A DNA stretch of 64,000 bases from Emticicia sp. BO119 (GCF_013912375.1 NZ_JACETV010000006.1:62001-126000); one strand, 5' to 3'; positions 1 to 8,636 are shown, counted from the first letter of the stretch. Numbers and translations are program-made. The notes: generated by a model not told the origin, from the letters alone.

Positions 1-64
1 ACACTATAAATATTCAAATCAAAAAATTTGTTGTTAATTTTGGGTTATTCCAAATTAACAACAA

Positions 65-526
65 ATGAAATTCACTCTACTGTTTTTTTTACTTTTCTCC
101 ACGTTCAGTACGTTCTCTCAAAATTCTCTGAAGTTTGTTAACCCGGGTTCCGTTATTATTCCAAAAGGCTATTCTCAAACAGCTCAGATAGATATGGGTA
201 ATTCTATTATGTTGCTCATTTCAGGACAAGTTCCACTCGATGTACAAGGAAATCTTGTGGGTAGAGATAATTTCACTAAACAAACCGAACAGGTTTTCAC
301 CAATATTAAAAACATTATTGAAGAGGCAGGTGGCAATATTAATCATCTTGCTAAGATTACCATTTTTATAAAAGACATAAGCAAAATACAAGTTGTAAGG
401 GAGGTAAGAGATCAATTTGTAAATAGCAAAGCTCCTCCTGCAAGTACCCTTGTTGAAGTGAGTAAATTGTATCGGGAAGATGTGATGATAGAAATCGAAG
501 CAACTGCTGTAATTCCCAAAAGATAG
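65..526 (+). CDS. Exported RidA/YjgF-family protein
   Basis: A 153-residue protein with a hydrophobic signal peptide (residues 1-19, ending TFSQ) followed by a complete Rid domain. The C-terminal family signature VEVSKL...IEIEATAV is clear, including the conserved glutamate near the end. Cytosolic RidA enzymes deaminate reactive enamine/imine intermediates, and their key arginine sits in the PAR-S/T motif; here that segment reads PPASTLVEV, so the arginine is replaced by serine. The protein is therefore probably exported and not a canonical imine deaminase. It stands alone, with the MITE-like element about 40 bp downstream. Family is confident; biochemical role is not. Confidence 0.85.
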   Translation: MKFTLLFFLLFSTFSTFSQNSLKFVNPGSVIIPKGYSQTAQIDMGNSIMLLISGQVPLDVQGNLVGRDNFTKQTEQVFTNIKNIIEEAGGNINHLAKITIFIKDISKIQVVREVRDQFVNSKAPPASTLVEVSKLYREDVMIEIEATAVIPKR

Positions 527-563
527 AATACTTGTCTTATTTAATAAACACTACACTTCATAC

Positions 564-730
564 TTAGAAACTGTTTGAGTTAAATTTTGAAAATAAAAAA
601 GGATGACTTTTGTGACAGGACAAGGTGTAAAAACCGGAGTTTAGCAGAGCTACATGAGGATTTTTTCACCGCAGGATTGGTCAAAAAGCAACTTTTTTAG
701 TTCAATAAGATTAACTCAAACAGTTTCTTA
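564..730. mobile_element. MITE-like element with 17-bp terminal inverted repeats
   Basis: The left end GAAACTGTTTGAGTTAA (567-583) is the exact reverse complement of 711-727, and both ends are flanked by a direct TTA (564-566 and 728-730) that looks like a 3-bp target duplication. The 161-bp interior has no ORF and is itself an imperfect long palindrome: the left half (about 596-640) and the inverted right half (about 660-700) share blocks such as AAAAAAG, TTTTnTGAC and GGTGnAAAAA, so the whole element could fold into one hairpin. That is the standard form of a non-autonomous MITE. A TNA duplication would suit an IS5/IS1031-type transposase, but no transposase is present in this window. Confidence 0.75.
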
Positions 731-832
731 AAGTGCAAACAAATATATAGCATACTCTGATAGTCTTAATTATTATCAAAGAAGTAATAAAATTAATACT
801 GTTGAACCACCTTAGAAATAAATCTTATAAAT

Positions 833-1219
833 ATGAATAAACTACTGCTATTAATTCTTTCTACTACTTTTATATCTTCTTGTATAGGTAAAGGTGAAGA
901 AATTCCACTGATAAAAGCCGGGAAATTACAGATTGGAGAAACCTATGTATATGATTACGGTGACGCCCGGTATGAAGTAAAATGCCTGACTGATACTACC
1001 TTGCGCTGGGAATGTGTCTTCGGAGAAGAAAAAGGCAAGCAGGAAACTGACCGCTATTATCAAAAAGAACTCGAGGGGAATAGTGTATTTGTGACATGGG
1101 CAGAGGCTGATGGGATTGGTGTGAGCCAGATAATTGATTTTAATAAGAATAAGGTTCAATCTTATTTATTAATAGATAAAAAAATTGAACTGGCAGAAGC
1201 CAAAATAACCAGGAAATAA
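833..1219 (+). CDS. Small lipoprotein, possibly MoaF/calycin-like
   Basis: 128 residues with a lipoprotein signal (MNKLLLLILSTTFISSC, lipobox SSC with Cys17). The mature part is predicted beta-rich; the pattern GETYVYDYGDARYEVKC, then LRWECVFGEEKG, then VFVTWAEADGIGVSQIIDF resembles the small calycin barrels annotated as MoaF-like or phenolic-acid-decarboxylase-like, which bind small ligands. That assignment is from memory of the pattern and is tentative. The next gene (GNAT) starts 7 bp downstream, so the two are probably cotranscribed. Confidence 0.7.
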   Translation: MNKLLLLILSTTFISSCIGKGEEIPLIKAGKLQIGETYVYDYGDARYEVKCLTDTTLRWECVFGEEKGKQETDRYYQKELEGNSVFVTWAEADGIGVSQIIDFNKNKVQSYLLIDKKIELAEAKITRK

Positions 1220-1226
1220 GCTACAA

Positions 1227-1676
1227 ATGATATTCCGAAAAGCAACAAAGGCCGATATTCCTTTCATTGTAAAGATGCTGGCTAATGATAAATTAGGTAA
1301 ATTAAGAGAAGATTATAGAAACCCATTGCCTGCGCAATATTATTCGGCCTTTGAAAATATAAATACCGACCCCAATCAGGAATTGATTGTAGTTGAATAC
1401 GATGGTGAAGTTATCGGCACTTTGCAACTAAGTTTTATACAGTACCTCACCTATCAGGGAGGCATCAGAGCACAGATAGAAGCAGTAAGAATACGAGAAG
1501 ATTTGAGGGGCGGCGGACTTGGCCAACAGATGTTTGAGTGGGCTATTGCGCGCGCTAAGGCAAGAAAAGCACATATCTTACAACTCACCACAGATAAAAG
1601 CCGACCTGAAGCCTTACATTTTTATGAAAAGTTAGGCTTCAAGGCTACTCATGAGGGTATGAAACTGCATTTTTAG
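1227..1676 (+). CDS. GNAT-family N-acetyltransferase
   Basis: 149 residues, a full-length single GNAT domain. It starts MIFRKATKADIPFIVKML (beta1-alpha1). The acetyl-CoA pyrophosphate-binding loop is at RIREDLRGGGLGQQMFEWA, and the C-terminal motif B is EALHFYEKLGFKATHEGMKL. The family transfers an acetyl group from acetyl-CoA to an amine; the substrate cannot be told from sequence. It is cytosolic (no signal peptide) and follows the lipoprotein gene by 7 bp, suggesting a two-gene transcript. It is convergent with the phosphatase gene, only 10 bp away. Confidence 0.88.
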   Translation: MIFRKATKADIPFIVKMLANDKLGKLREDYRNPLPAQYYSAFENINTDPNQELIVVEYDGEVIGTLQLSFIQYLTYQGGIRAQIEAVRIREDLRGGGLGQQMFEWAIARAKARKAHILQLTTDKSRPEALHFYEKLGFKATHEGMKLHF

Positions 1677-1686
1677 GATTAATCCA

Positions 1687-2922
1687 TTATTTTTTATCTA
1701 ATACCACCCAACGATTAAGAGTATTATGAGGCATTTCTAAAACGATTTTGTAAAAAGACGAAGTATAAGGGCTTACATCAATAGTAGCCTTTTCGGCATC
1801 AACAGGTACTTTCTTAACTAAAATATAATTGTCTGTTTTTCCAGTCTGAAAATAATTCGTCGTACTCAGCCAGATTTTAGCCTGTCCCTTTTTATCTATT
1901 GCTTTCCACGTTAAATCTATTTTCCCATCTTTGAATTGAGCTGCTGGTTGAACTGCCGAAACTTTTCCTGTCAATGGTGCTCCGTCTATTTCGAATTGTC
2001 TTTCACGAGGAAAAGTTATGCCTATAAACGAGGCAATTGAAGGCATAATATCTACAATTCCCGGTTGGTAATTCCTGAAATAGGGATTCAGATTTTTAGC
2101 ATTGGTAACCATCCAGGTAGCTCGCTCTCTATCCGATTGCCCACCATGATTTTTACCTGTCTTGGCATCTCGCCCATGATCTGTTGTAATATAAATCACC
2201 CACTCCTCCTTAAAGTTCCTCTCCCGATACCGAATAGCCTGCCATACACGCCCTACCTGCTTGTCCATCTGTTCAATGGCCGAATAAAACTCCGGACTAT
2301 CGCCGTGGGTATGCCCCATATCGTCAGTAAATTCCAGATATACCCACGTCAGATCAGGCGCATCAACCTTTATTGAATTAGCGGCTTCGGTAGCTATTTT
2401 TTCGTCAATCATATTTATATGCCTGCTTCCCTTGGTGTGTGGATAATTGACAGTATCTAATTCCAGTCCATCTAAATGGTAGTTGGTCATGATATTGCCG
2501 GTCTGAGGCAAATCATCACCAACCAGTTTTGTACGATTATCTAACCACGTAGAAAATACCGCGGTTTTCTTTTTAGGATACTGCTCTTTTAAAAAACGAA
2601 AAATCGTCCAGTAATGATAATTAGGCGCTTTAATATCATTGCCCCAAACATTATGCTTATTTACCCATGTACCAGTCAGCAAGCTATTATACCCGACTGC
2701 CGAAATGGTAGGTGTTTGAGAGTACCCACTTTTCTCTCCCCCAACATACGCGCGGGCATACCCCCCTATTTTAGCAATTGAATCAAGGTATGGCTTACTT
2801 ACTTTCTCAATGACATCATTGGGAATACCGTCTACAATAATAAATACTGCTTTTCTGGTAGTTTGTGCTTGAATACCAATACCATAAAATAATATAAAAA
2901 CCAAAACTAAGATTTTTTTCAT
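1687..2922 (-). CDS. Exported alkaline phosphatase / type I phosphodiesterase family protein
   Basis: 411 residues from the chosen start MKKILVLVFILFYGIGIQAQ, which begins a clean signal peptide; an upstream in-frame ATG at 2973 would put 17 non-signal residues in front and is less likely. The alkaline-phosphatase-superfamily core is visible: metal ligand in VFIIVDGIPND, nucleophile threonine in the SQTPTISAVGYNSLLTG segment, a DDMGHTHG metal site, and YITTDHGRDAKTGKNHGG. The arrangement is that of nucleotide pyrophosphatase/phosphodiesterases (periplasmic hydrolysis of phosphodiesters or nucleotides), followed by about 90 residues of beta-rich C-terminal domain. Substrate unknown. Confidence 0.88.
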   Translation of the reverse strand: MKKILVLVFILFYGIGIQAQTTRKAVFIIVDGIPNDVIEKVSKPYLDSIAKIGGYARAYVGGEKSGYSQTPTISAVGYNSLLTGTWVNKHNVWGNDIKAPNYHYWTIFRFLKEQYPKKKTAVFSTWLDNRTKLVGDDLPQTGNIMTNYHLDGLELDTVNYPHTKGSRHINMIDEKIATEAANSIKVDAPDLTWVYLEFTDDMGHTHGDSPEFYSAIEQMDKQVGRVWQAIRYRERNFKEEWVIYITTDHGRDAKTGKNHGGQSDRERATWMVTNAKNLNPYFRNYQPGIVDIMPSIASFIGITFPRERQFEIDGAPLTGKVSAVQPAAQFKDGKIDLTWKAIDKKGQAKIWLSTTNYFQTGKTDNYILVKKVPVDAEKATIDVSPYTSSFYKIVLEMPHNTLNRWVVLDKK

Positions 2923-3000
2923 AAGACAATAACCAATTATTGTGATTTTTGACCGCAAATATAGCCAAACCAAGCTGCTACTTAAGCAAGTGTATGTGAA

Positions 3001-3423
3001 TTATGTATTAAGAATCAACTCCCTTTCAAATACATAGTCCCCAGTTTCAAATGGTATTAGCACTAATTGCCTTTCAGTTAATAATTTGACTGTTATTAAT
3101 GCGCCATTTGAAGAAGACATGCACGAGGCCTGAATTCGTATATCATCATTTTCCATGATATAACCACCCCCACCACAACCAAGGAAAGCATACTCGACAG
3201 GAATTGTGCCCTTGTAGGTTTCTTCAAAGCTGCCTTTCTTTGAAAACTCTACATAAACACATTTATTGTCCGGCATAGTTATATTGGTGCAGGCATTAGT
3301 TCCATTGCGTTTACAATACGAGATAAGTTTCCATTTTCCAACTATTAAATTTTCAGGGGCAGGTCTATCTTCCTTACAGGCAAATAAAAGGCTGATAAGT
3401 GCAAGTGAAAGTAATTTTTTCAT
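3001..3423 (-). CDS. Hypothetical lipoprotein (lipocalin-like)
   Basis: 140 residues with a lipoprotein signal peptide (MKKLLSLALISLLFACKED; lipobox FAC, Cys16). The mature protein opens with NLIVGKWKLISYC, typical of the small lipocalin-like lipoproteins common in Bacteroidota (GxW motif), followed by beta-strand-like segments and several cysteines (Cys37, Cys45, Cys54, Cys83, Cys101) that could form disulfides in the periplasm. No enzymatic motif. It is divergent from the beta-lactamase gene at 3580. Confidence 0.65.
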   Translation of the reverse strand: MKKLLSLALISLLFACKEDRPAPENLIVGKWKLISYCKRNGTNACTNITMPDNKCVYVEFSKKGSFEETYKGTIPVEYAFLGCGGGGYIMENDDIRIQASCMSSSNGALITVKLLTERQLVLIPFETGDYVFERELILNT

Positions 3424-3514
3424 ACGAGTGTTGGTTGGATAATCCCCCTAACTGGTGTACAAACTTAATTAAAAGCATTAATCTAAGCAAAGGCATTTTA
3501 CTCCAACGATTGCT

Positions 3515-3522
3515 TATCTTTG
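3515..3522 (+). promoter_or_regulatory. Bacteroidota-type -7 box for the beta-lactamase gene
   Basis: TATCTTTG matches the Bacteroidota sigma-A -7 consensus TAnnTTTG and lies 57 bp before the ATG at 3580. No clear -33 box at the expected distance. Confidence 0.45.
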
Positions 3523-3579
3523 CCTTATAACTGCTAAAATAAATTATCTCTACTTCCATTTAATAATTAAATATATCCG

Positions 3580-4377
3580 ATGAAAGCCACTTTTCTATTA
3601 ATCACATTGCTCAATTCGTTTCAAACTTTCGCACAAATTGATTTTACAACACCATTTAAAGATTGTAATATAGAGGGTAGTACTTCTGTCTATGATTATA
3701 AAAATAAAAAATGGGTATTCAGTAACAGCAACGATGCCCGCATCGAGACCTTACCTGCATCCACGTTCAAAATTATTAACTTGTTGATTGCCTTAGAAAC
3801 TCAGGTGATCAAAGATGAAAACGAGATAGTGAAATGGGTTGGTAAAACCGATACGACTTTATATGGCTATCGCCCCGACATTTACAAAGATATGTCTGTA
3901 AAGGAAGCCTTCGAGGTATCTGCCGGTTGGGTGTTTATTGAGTTGGCCAAAAAGATTGGAAAAGAGAAATATAAGCATTATCTGAAAATATGCCAGTATG
4001 GCAACGGAAACCTCTCACAAAATGACGCCGACTTCTGGAATTTCGGCAACTTTGCTATATCTCCTATAAATCAGATTGAATTTCTGATAAAAGTATATGA
4101 AGAAAAATTACCTTTCTCAAAAAAAAATATGGAGATTCTGAAAAAAGTCATGATTACTGAAAAAACTTACGCTTATAGTATTAGATCAAAAACAGGTTGG
4201 ACAAGAGTATCGAGTCAGGATATTGGTTGGTGGGTTGGTTATATAGAACGAAACGATAATACATATTTTTTTGCTACCCGGATTACCAAAAAACGTAGCA
4301 CTATCAATCCTGAATTCGGACAATGCCGGAAAGACATCACAAAAAATATACTCAGGCAACTGAATGTAATAGAATAG
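3580..4377 (+). CDS. Class D (OXA-type) beta-lactamase
   Basis: 265 residues with a signal peptide (residues 1-19). Class D motifs are in order and correctly spaced: S61-T-F-K64 (active-site serine and the lysine that is carbamylated in the family), Y140-G-N, and K204-T-G followed by WWVG at 217-220. The second motif, normally S-x-V/I, reads S114-A-G before WVF, so the hydrophobic residue shielding the carbamate is replaced by glycine; this may alter activity. The periplasmic enzyme would hydrolyse penicillins and possibly other beta-lactams. No mobile element flanks it closely, so it looks like an intrinsic chromosomal gene. The DUF1801 gene follows after 32 bp. Confidence 0.9.
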   Translation: MKATFLLITLLNSFQTFAQIDFTTPFKDCNIEGSTSVYDYKNKKWVFSNSNDARIETLPASTFKIINLLIALETQVIKDENEIVKWVGKTDTTLYGYRPDIYKDMSVKEAFEVSAGWVFIELAKKIGKEKYKHYLKICQYGNGNLSQNDADFWNFGNFAISPINQIEFLIKVYEEKLPFSKKNMEILKKVMITEKTYAYSIRSKTGWTRVSSQDIGWWVGYIERNDNTYFFATRITKKRSTINPEFGQCRKDITKNILRQLNVIE

Positions 4378-4409
4378 TTGTTAACTCTTTATAAAAGCAT
4401 TTTAACCCT

Positions 4410-4760
4410 ATGCCTTCAGACCTTGAAAACTATTATCTGAAACAAAACGAGCCTATTCAAAGCTGCTTATTAGCACTGAGAGTTATTATCATGGATTTAT
4501 ATCCATTAATCACTCACCAACGAAAATACCAGATTCCCTTCTTTTACTACAAAGAAAAGAAGTTAGCATATTTATGGGTTACCAAAAAGAAAGTACAGAT
4601 TGGGTTTATTGAAGACAAATGTTTACAGAAACCAATCGAAGGCGTAAGATTAAAAGATCAATACCAGAGTATAATCATTAATCCAAATGAAGATATTCCC
4701 ATAGAAGTAATTGTTGAAAATCTCAAAACACTGATGCACTTATATGATGGTTTAGATTAA
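4410..4760 (+). CDS. DUF1801 (YdhG-like) domain protein
   Basis: 116 residues, cytosolic. The sequence LENYYLKQNEPIQSCLLALRVIIMDLYP, followed by KYQIPFFYYKEKKLAYLWVTKKKVQIGFIEDK, fits the DUF1801/YdhG fold (a small alpha/beta domain related to frataxin-like and YjbR-like folds). Function is unknown in the family. It lies 32 bp after the beta-lactamase on the same strand and may be cotranscribed, though nothing links the two functionally. Confidence 0.75.
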   Translation: MPSDLENYYLKQNEPIQSCLLALRVIIMDLYPLITHQRKYQIPFFYYKEKKLAYLWVTKKKVQIGFIEDKCLQKPIEGVRLKDQYQSIIINPNEDIPIEVIVENLKTLMHLYDGLD

Positions 4761-4792
4761 TTCCTTCTTAGTTATTGTATAATATTTTATAG

Positions 4793-4800
4793 TATATTTG
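4793..4800 (+). promoter_or_regulatory. -7 box for the M28 peptidase gene
   Basis: TATATTTG fits TAnnTTTG and lies 81 bp before the start codon at 4882. Confidence 0.4.
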
Positions 4801-4881
4801 AGCATGCTTACTTAATATCATTCAGACCGCCAAAATATCTTACTCATTATAACTGCTTACTATTTCAACCTCATTCAATCA

Positions 4882-6537
4882 ATGCAAAAGATCATACCTT
4901 CGGCTTTAATTATCTTAACAGCCACAATCCTTACCGCTTGTACCCATTCTGACAGTTCATTTGACGAACAAGATGGCCTTAGTTCATTTAATAAAGATAG
5001 CCTTGCACAACATATCATCACTTTAGCATCAGACCAATTCCAGGGTCGCCGTCCTTTCACGGTTGGTGAAACTAAAACAGTTGAATACCTTACCAATACA
5101 CTCAGAAGTTTGGGTGTTGAACCAGGCAATGGAAATGAGTATTTTCAGAAAGTACCTATGGTAGAAATTACCCCGACCTGTGACCCTTCTATGAAAGTAG
5201 AATCAGCCAGAGGTAATTTCACTTTAAAAAATATGGATGACTATGTGATCTGGACAGAAAATACAGATTCGATTGTTTCATTAAATAGTGAAGAAGTAAT
5301 CTTTGCAGGTTTCGGAATAGTCGCACCTGAATACAACTGGAACGATTATGCGGGGCTTGATGTAAAAGGCAAAGTAGTAGTAGTATTGGTTAACGATCCC
5401 GGATTCAGTTTAATTGACAGTACTCTCTTCAAGGGAAAAGAAATGACCTATTATGGTCGGTGGACTTATAAATTTGAAGAAGCAGCCCGGCAAGGAGCAA
5501 AAGCCTGTTTAATAGTGCACAACGAAGCAGCTGCTTCTTATGGATTTAATGTCGTGCAAAATTCCTGGGGCAAATCTCAACAACATTTAGACACAAGAGG
5601 TAAAGAATACCGCTGCGCGGTTGAAGGTTGGCTGACAGAGCCAGCAGCTAAACGGTTATTAAATACAATTCCAGATGGGGAAACACTTTTAGCCAAGGCA
5701 AATCAAAAAGGTTTCAAACCAGTTTTATTGAATCTGAAGGTTTCTACTTCAATGAAAGTAAAAGCAGTATTCAATGAATCAAAAAATGTAATTGGCAAAA
5801 TAACAGGCACCAAACGCCCGGATGAATATATTATCTATACTGCACACTGGGATCACTTCGGTATCGGAAAACCAGACGCCAAAGGAGATTCCATTTATAA
5901 TGGGGCTTTAGACAATGCCAGTGGCACTGCTGCAATCCTCGAAGTAGCACGGGCATTTAAAACCATGAAAAATAAACCCGAACGCAGTATTGTCTTCTTG
6001 TTTGTAACCGGAGAAGAACAAGGGCTCTTAGGTTCTGCTTATTATGCACAAAATCCGGTTTATCCTGCTAATAAAACGGTAGCTAATCTGAATATAGATG
6101 TTATTAATAATTTTAGCCCCACAAAAGATGTTTCTATTCCTGGTGGAGAAGGCCAATCTGAATTAGAAGATTATCTGAAAAAAGAATTGGATAAAAAAGG
6201 AAGATATATAGCACCGGAAGCACATCCTGAGGCAGGTCACTATTTTCGCTCAGATCATTTTAGTTTTGCTAAAGTAGGTATTCCGGCCTTGACAATTGGA
6301 GGAGGAATAGATGCCATTCCACAAGGCAAAGAATATGGGCAAAAACAACAAGAATTATATAATGATAATTTCTACCATCAAACTACCGACCAATATGATG
6401 CTTCTACATGGAAATTGGAAGGAGGCCTGGAAGACACTATTTTATTATTTCAGATAGGGAAAAAATTAGCCTTTGAAACTACCTGGCCGCAATGGAAAGA
6501 GGGTTCGGAATTTAAGGCATTGAGAAAAAATAATTAA
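4882..6537 (+). CDS. M28-family metallopeptidase, lipoprotein
   Basis: 551 residues. A lipoprotein signal ends at Cys19 (LTAC), so the enzyme is probably anchored in an envelope membrane. A protease-associated (PA) insert occupies roughly residues 135-275. The di-zinc M28 catalytic core follows, with all expected ligands: H321-x-D323 (AHWDHFG), bridging D343 (LDNASG), E377-E378 (GEEQGLLGS), D405 (NIDVINN) and H458 (RSDHFSF). The family removes N-terminal amino acids or acts on small peptides, and the length suits PA-containing members. The next gene starts 6 bp after its stop codon. Confidence 0.93.
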   Translation: MQKIIPSALIILTATILTACTHSDSSFDEQDGLSSFNKDSLAQHIITLASDQFQGRRPFTVGETKTVEYLTNTLRSLGVEPGNGNEYFQKVPMVEITPTCDPSMKVESARGNFTLKNMDDYVIWTENTDSIVSLNSEEVIFAGFGIVAPEYNWNDYAGLDVKGKVVVVLVNDPGFSLIDSTLFKGKEMTYYGRWTYKFEEAARQGAKACLIVHNEAAASYGFNVVQNSWGKSQQHLDTRGKEYRCAVEGWLTEPAAKRLLNTIPDGETLLAKANQKGFKPVLLNLKVSTSMKVKAVFNESKNVIGKITGTKRPDEYIIYTAHWDHFGIGKPDAKGDSIYNGALDNASGTAAILEVARAFKTMKNKPERSIVFLFVTGEEQGLLGSAYYAQNPVYPANKTVANLNIDVINNFSPTKDVSIPGGEGQSELEDYLKKELDKKGRYIAPEAHPEAGHYFRSDHFSFAKVGIPALTIGGGIDAIPQGKEYGQKQQELYNDNFYHQTTDQYDASTWKLEGGLEDTILLFQIGKKLAFETTWPQWKEGSEFKALRKNN

Positions 6538-6543
6538 AGAACA

Positions 6544-6882
6544 ATGAATCAACCAGCAGAAACAAACAGACCTCCTGCCATTACATTTGCTTGTACTGCA
6601 GCATTTGTATGGGCTTCTTTATCAATCCCACTTATATTTTTTAGTAGTAGCAAATCTATAGGGGCATGGTACCCTCCATACTTAGTTTTCAGTATAATTG
6701 CAAGTTATGCAGGTGCATATGGCATTTGGGCAATGAAAAAATGGGGTGTTTACTTATATATTGGCTTCAATGTAATAAATCAGATTGTCCTTGTCAGCAT
6801 GGGGATGTGGTCATTATTTTCAATTCTGATTCCAGCAATCGTAATTGGAGTAACCTATACACATCTGAAGAATATGCGTTAA
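6544..6882 (+). CDS. Small four-helix membrane protein
   Basis: 112 residues with about four hydrophobic segments (roughly 10-33, 42-60, 67-84 and 87-105) and short polar loops; no recognised motif. It begins 6 bp after the M28 peptidase stop and ends just before a strong hairpin terminator, so it is the last gene of a two-gene operon. No function can be assigned. Confidence 0.65.
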   Translation: MNQPAETNRPPAITFACTAAFVWASLSIPLIFFSSSKSIGAWYPPYLVFSIIASYAGAYGIWAMKKWGVYLYIGFNVINQIVLVSMGMWSLFSILIPAIVIGVTYTHLKNMR

Positions 6883-6902
6883 TATTCATAAATTTTATAA
6901 AT

Positions 6903-6940
6903 AAAATCGCCACTCCGGTAATCCGGAGTGGCGATTTTAT
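6903..6940. terminator. Bidirectional intrinsic terminator
   Basis: A 16-bp perfect stem (AAAATCGCCACTCCGG 6903-6918, inverse at 6923-6938) with a 4-nt loop and A/T tracts on both sides, placed between the convergent membrane-protein and OmpA-like genes. Confidence 0.9.
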
Positions 6941-6964
6941 TTATCCAAGAAATTTATTTCATTC

Positions 6965-7870
6965 TCATTTGTCAGGATTCAACAAATCGTAGAATTGATC
7001 AAGCTTAGGCATTAAGATGATACGAGTACGACGGTTTGTAGCACGTCCCTCCGGTGTATCATTGCTTGTCAGAACGTTATATTCTCCTCTACCTGCTGCA
7101 ATCAATCTGTTTGGATCAACTTTGAAAGTCCCTTGCAATGCTCTTACAACTGAGGTTGCTCTTTTTACGCTCAAATCCCAGTTGTCTGACAAACACTCAG
7201 TATTGATAGAAACATTATCAGTGTAACCTTCAATCATTACCTCCAAATCAGGACGAGATTGAATAATTTGTGCAATTTTACCCAATACCTCATTAGCCCT
7301 GCTCGAAAGTTTGAAACTTCCACTTGAAAACAACATTTTATCAGAGATATTAACCATTACAACAGTTTTATCAACCTTAATCTCTACATCTTTTTCTTCA
7401 ATACCTGCACTTAATACTCGTGTTAAGTTCACAGCCAAAGCTAAATTGATAGAGTCGGTTTTTGTTCTGGCAGCTTGTATAAGATGTATATATTTATCTT
7501 TCTTTTCTAATTGTGCCAGAGTTTTGTCAATGTTATCGTTAGCAGCTTTCGACAGAACTGTCAGGTTACCTACTTGCTCCATTTGTTTGTCACGAAGGCT
7601 TTTCAAATCACTAATCTGATCTCTTAAATCTTTGATTTGTGCATCACGTTGCTGAATATCACTGGTAGTAGCTGTACGTAGGCTCTCTCTTTCTTGCTCA
7701 GCTTTAGCCAAACGATCTTTGAAATCCTGTACCTGATCTCCACATTTTACTAAATCAGCTTGTGACTTTTCAAATTGTTGTTGAAGACCCGCATATTTTT
7801 TTTTCGCCACACACGACGACATAAAAATAGCTGCTGCAATAAAAAATAGAAATTTAGATGGGGTTCTCAT
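6965..7870 (-). CDS. OmpA-family peptidoglycan-binding lipoprotein with coiled coil
   Basis: 301 residues. A lipoprotein signal (FIAAAIFMSSC) is followed by a long charged heptad-rich coiled coil (about residues 25-130) and a C-terminal OmpA/MotB domain (about 165-295) with the hallmark segments VMIEGYTDN, LSVKRATSVVRAL, LIAAGRGE and EGRATNRRTRI; the aspartate and arginine that contact diaminopimelate are present. It would tether the outer membrane to peptidoglycan. Monocistronic, with a shared terminator downstream and a long AT-rich leader region upstream. Confidence 0.92.
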   Translation of the reverse strand: MRTPSKFLFFIAAAIFMSSCVAKKKYAGLQQQFEKSQADLVKCGDQVQDFKDRLAKAEQERESLRTATTSDIQQRDAQIKDLRDQISDLKSLRDKQMEQVGNLTVLSKAANDNIDKTLAQLEKKDKYIHLIQAARTKTDSINLALAVNLTRVLSAGIEEKDVEIKVDKTVVMVNISDKMLFSSGSFKLSSRANEVLGKIAQIIQSRPDLEVMIEGYTDNVSINTECLSDNWDLSVKRATSVVRALQGTFKVDPNRLIAAGRGEYNVLTSNDTPEGRATNRRTRIILMPKLDQFYDLLNPDK

Positions 7871-8327
7871 ACACTAATCTACTTTGTGTTTAGGGTTTAA
7901 AATTTTCGCAAATGCAAATTTCGAAAATTATGAATTAATAAAAAATTAAATATTATACGTAACCATGTTTTTTAATATTCAGTACTAATATAAGGCAGAA
8001 AAGTACTATTTCTTCATAAGAAATCATTAAAATTGGCCGAAAATTCATGATTTTTTAATCCGGATTTTTCACGTTAAATCCAAAAAACAAACGCATTTCA
8101 AGATAATTTTATTTTTGCTTTCATTTTTAGGCCACAATTTATAACCCACTTGAATAAGCAAAAAAACCTAAAAGGCATTTAAAATTGGCCATATTATTTT
8201 TTTAAAAATTTTTATTGAAATCTCATTTTTAAAAACTGTTGAGCAATTTTTCACCTAAGAAAAGTTTTTTAGAAATCTACAGTTTCAAATTTTTGAACTT
8301 CTTGGTAAATTATTGAATCAACAAAAC
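7871..8327. other. AT-rich intergenic region
   Basis: About 460 bp, strongly AT-rich, between the OmpA-like gene and the tRNA terminator. No ORF, RNA gene or convincing repeat was seen. It must contain the OmpA-like gene promoter (reading leftwards), but no clean TAnnTTTG box was found. Confidence 0.5.
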
Positions 8328-8361
8328 AAAAGCCTGACAATCGGCTGATTATCAGGCTTTT
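8328..8361 (-). terminator. Terminator of tRNA-Glu
   Basis: The hairpin with arms AAAAGCCTGA (8328-8337) and TCAGGCTTTT (8352-8361), read leftwards, is followed by a T-rich stretch. It lies 25 bp downstream of the tRNA 3' end. Confidence 0.8.
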
Positions 8362-8386
8362 CCAATTCTGCTCCGCAGCGATTCTG

Positions 8387-8458
8387 TGACCCTAAGGGGA
8401 ATCGAACCCCTGTTTAATCCGTGAAAGGGACTTGTCCTAACCGCTAGACGATAGGGCC
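8387..8458 (-). tRNA. tRNA-Glu (anticodon UUC)
   Basis: Read on the minus strand: acceptor stem GGCCCTA pairs with TAGGGTC plus discriminator A. The D arm is TCGTCTAGCGGTTAGGAC. The anticodon stem-loop is AGTCC-CTTTCAC-GGATT, giving anticodon TTC. The T arm is AGGGG-TTCGAAT-CCCCT. The gene is 72 nt without an encoded CCA (the next bases are CAG). It is a single-gene transcript with its own terminator. Confidence 0.97.
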
Positions 8459-8598
8459 GGCTGGTTCCATTTATCGTCTGCGTTTCCGAATTGTGGTGCA
8501 AAAGTACAGCTTTTATTTTACAATGCAATACCTGCTCAAAAAAAAAGTCAAAAATTTTCAAAATCTTTTTTCACAATCATTTTCAAACCGAAAAACAT

Positions 8599-8606
8599 TA
8601 TATTTG
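8599..8606 (+). promoter_or_regulatory. -7 box for the M14 carboxypeptidase gene
   Basis: TATATTTG fits the Bacteroidota consensus and lies 30 bp before the ATG at 8637. It sits inside the N-terminal extension of the longer reading frame, so it also argues for the downstream start. Confidence 0.5.
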
Positions 8607-8636
8607 AGAATTATTAAAACCTATCCAAAAGTACGT

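Noticed and set aside
8352-8561. A 69-codon frame on the minus strand
   Set aside because: It contains the entire tRNA-Glu gene and its terminator.
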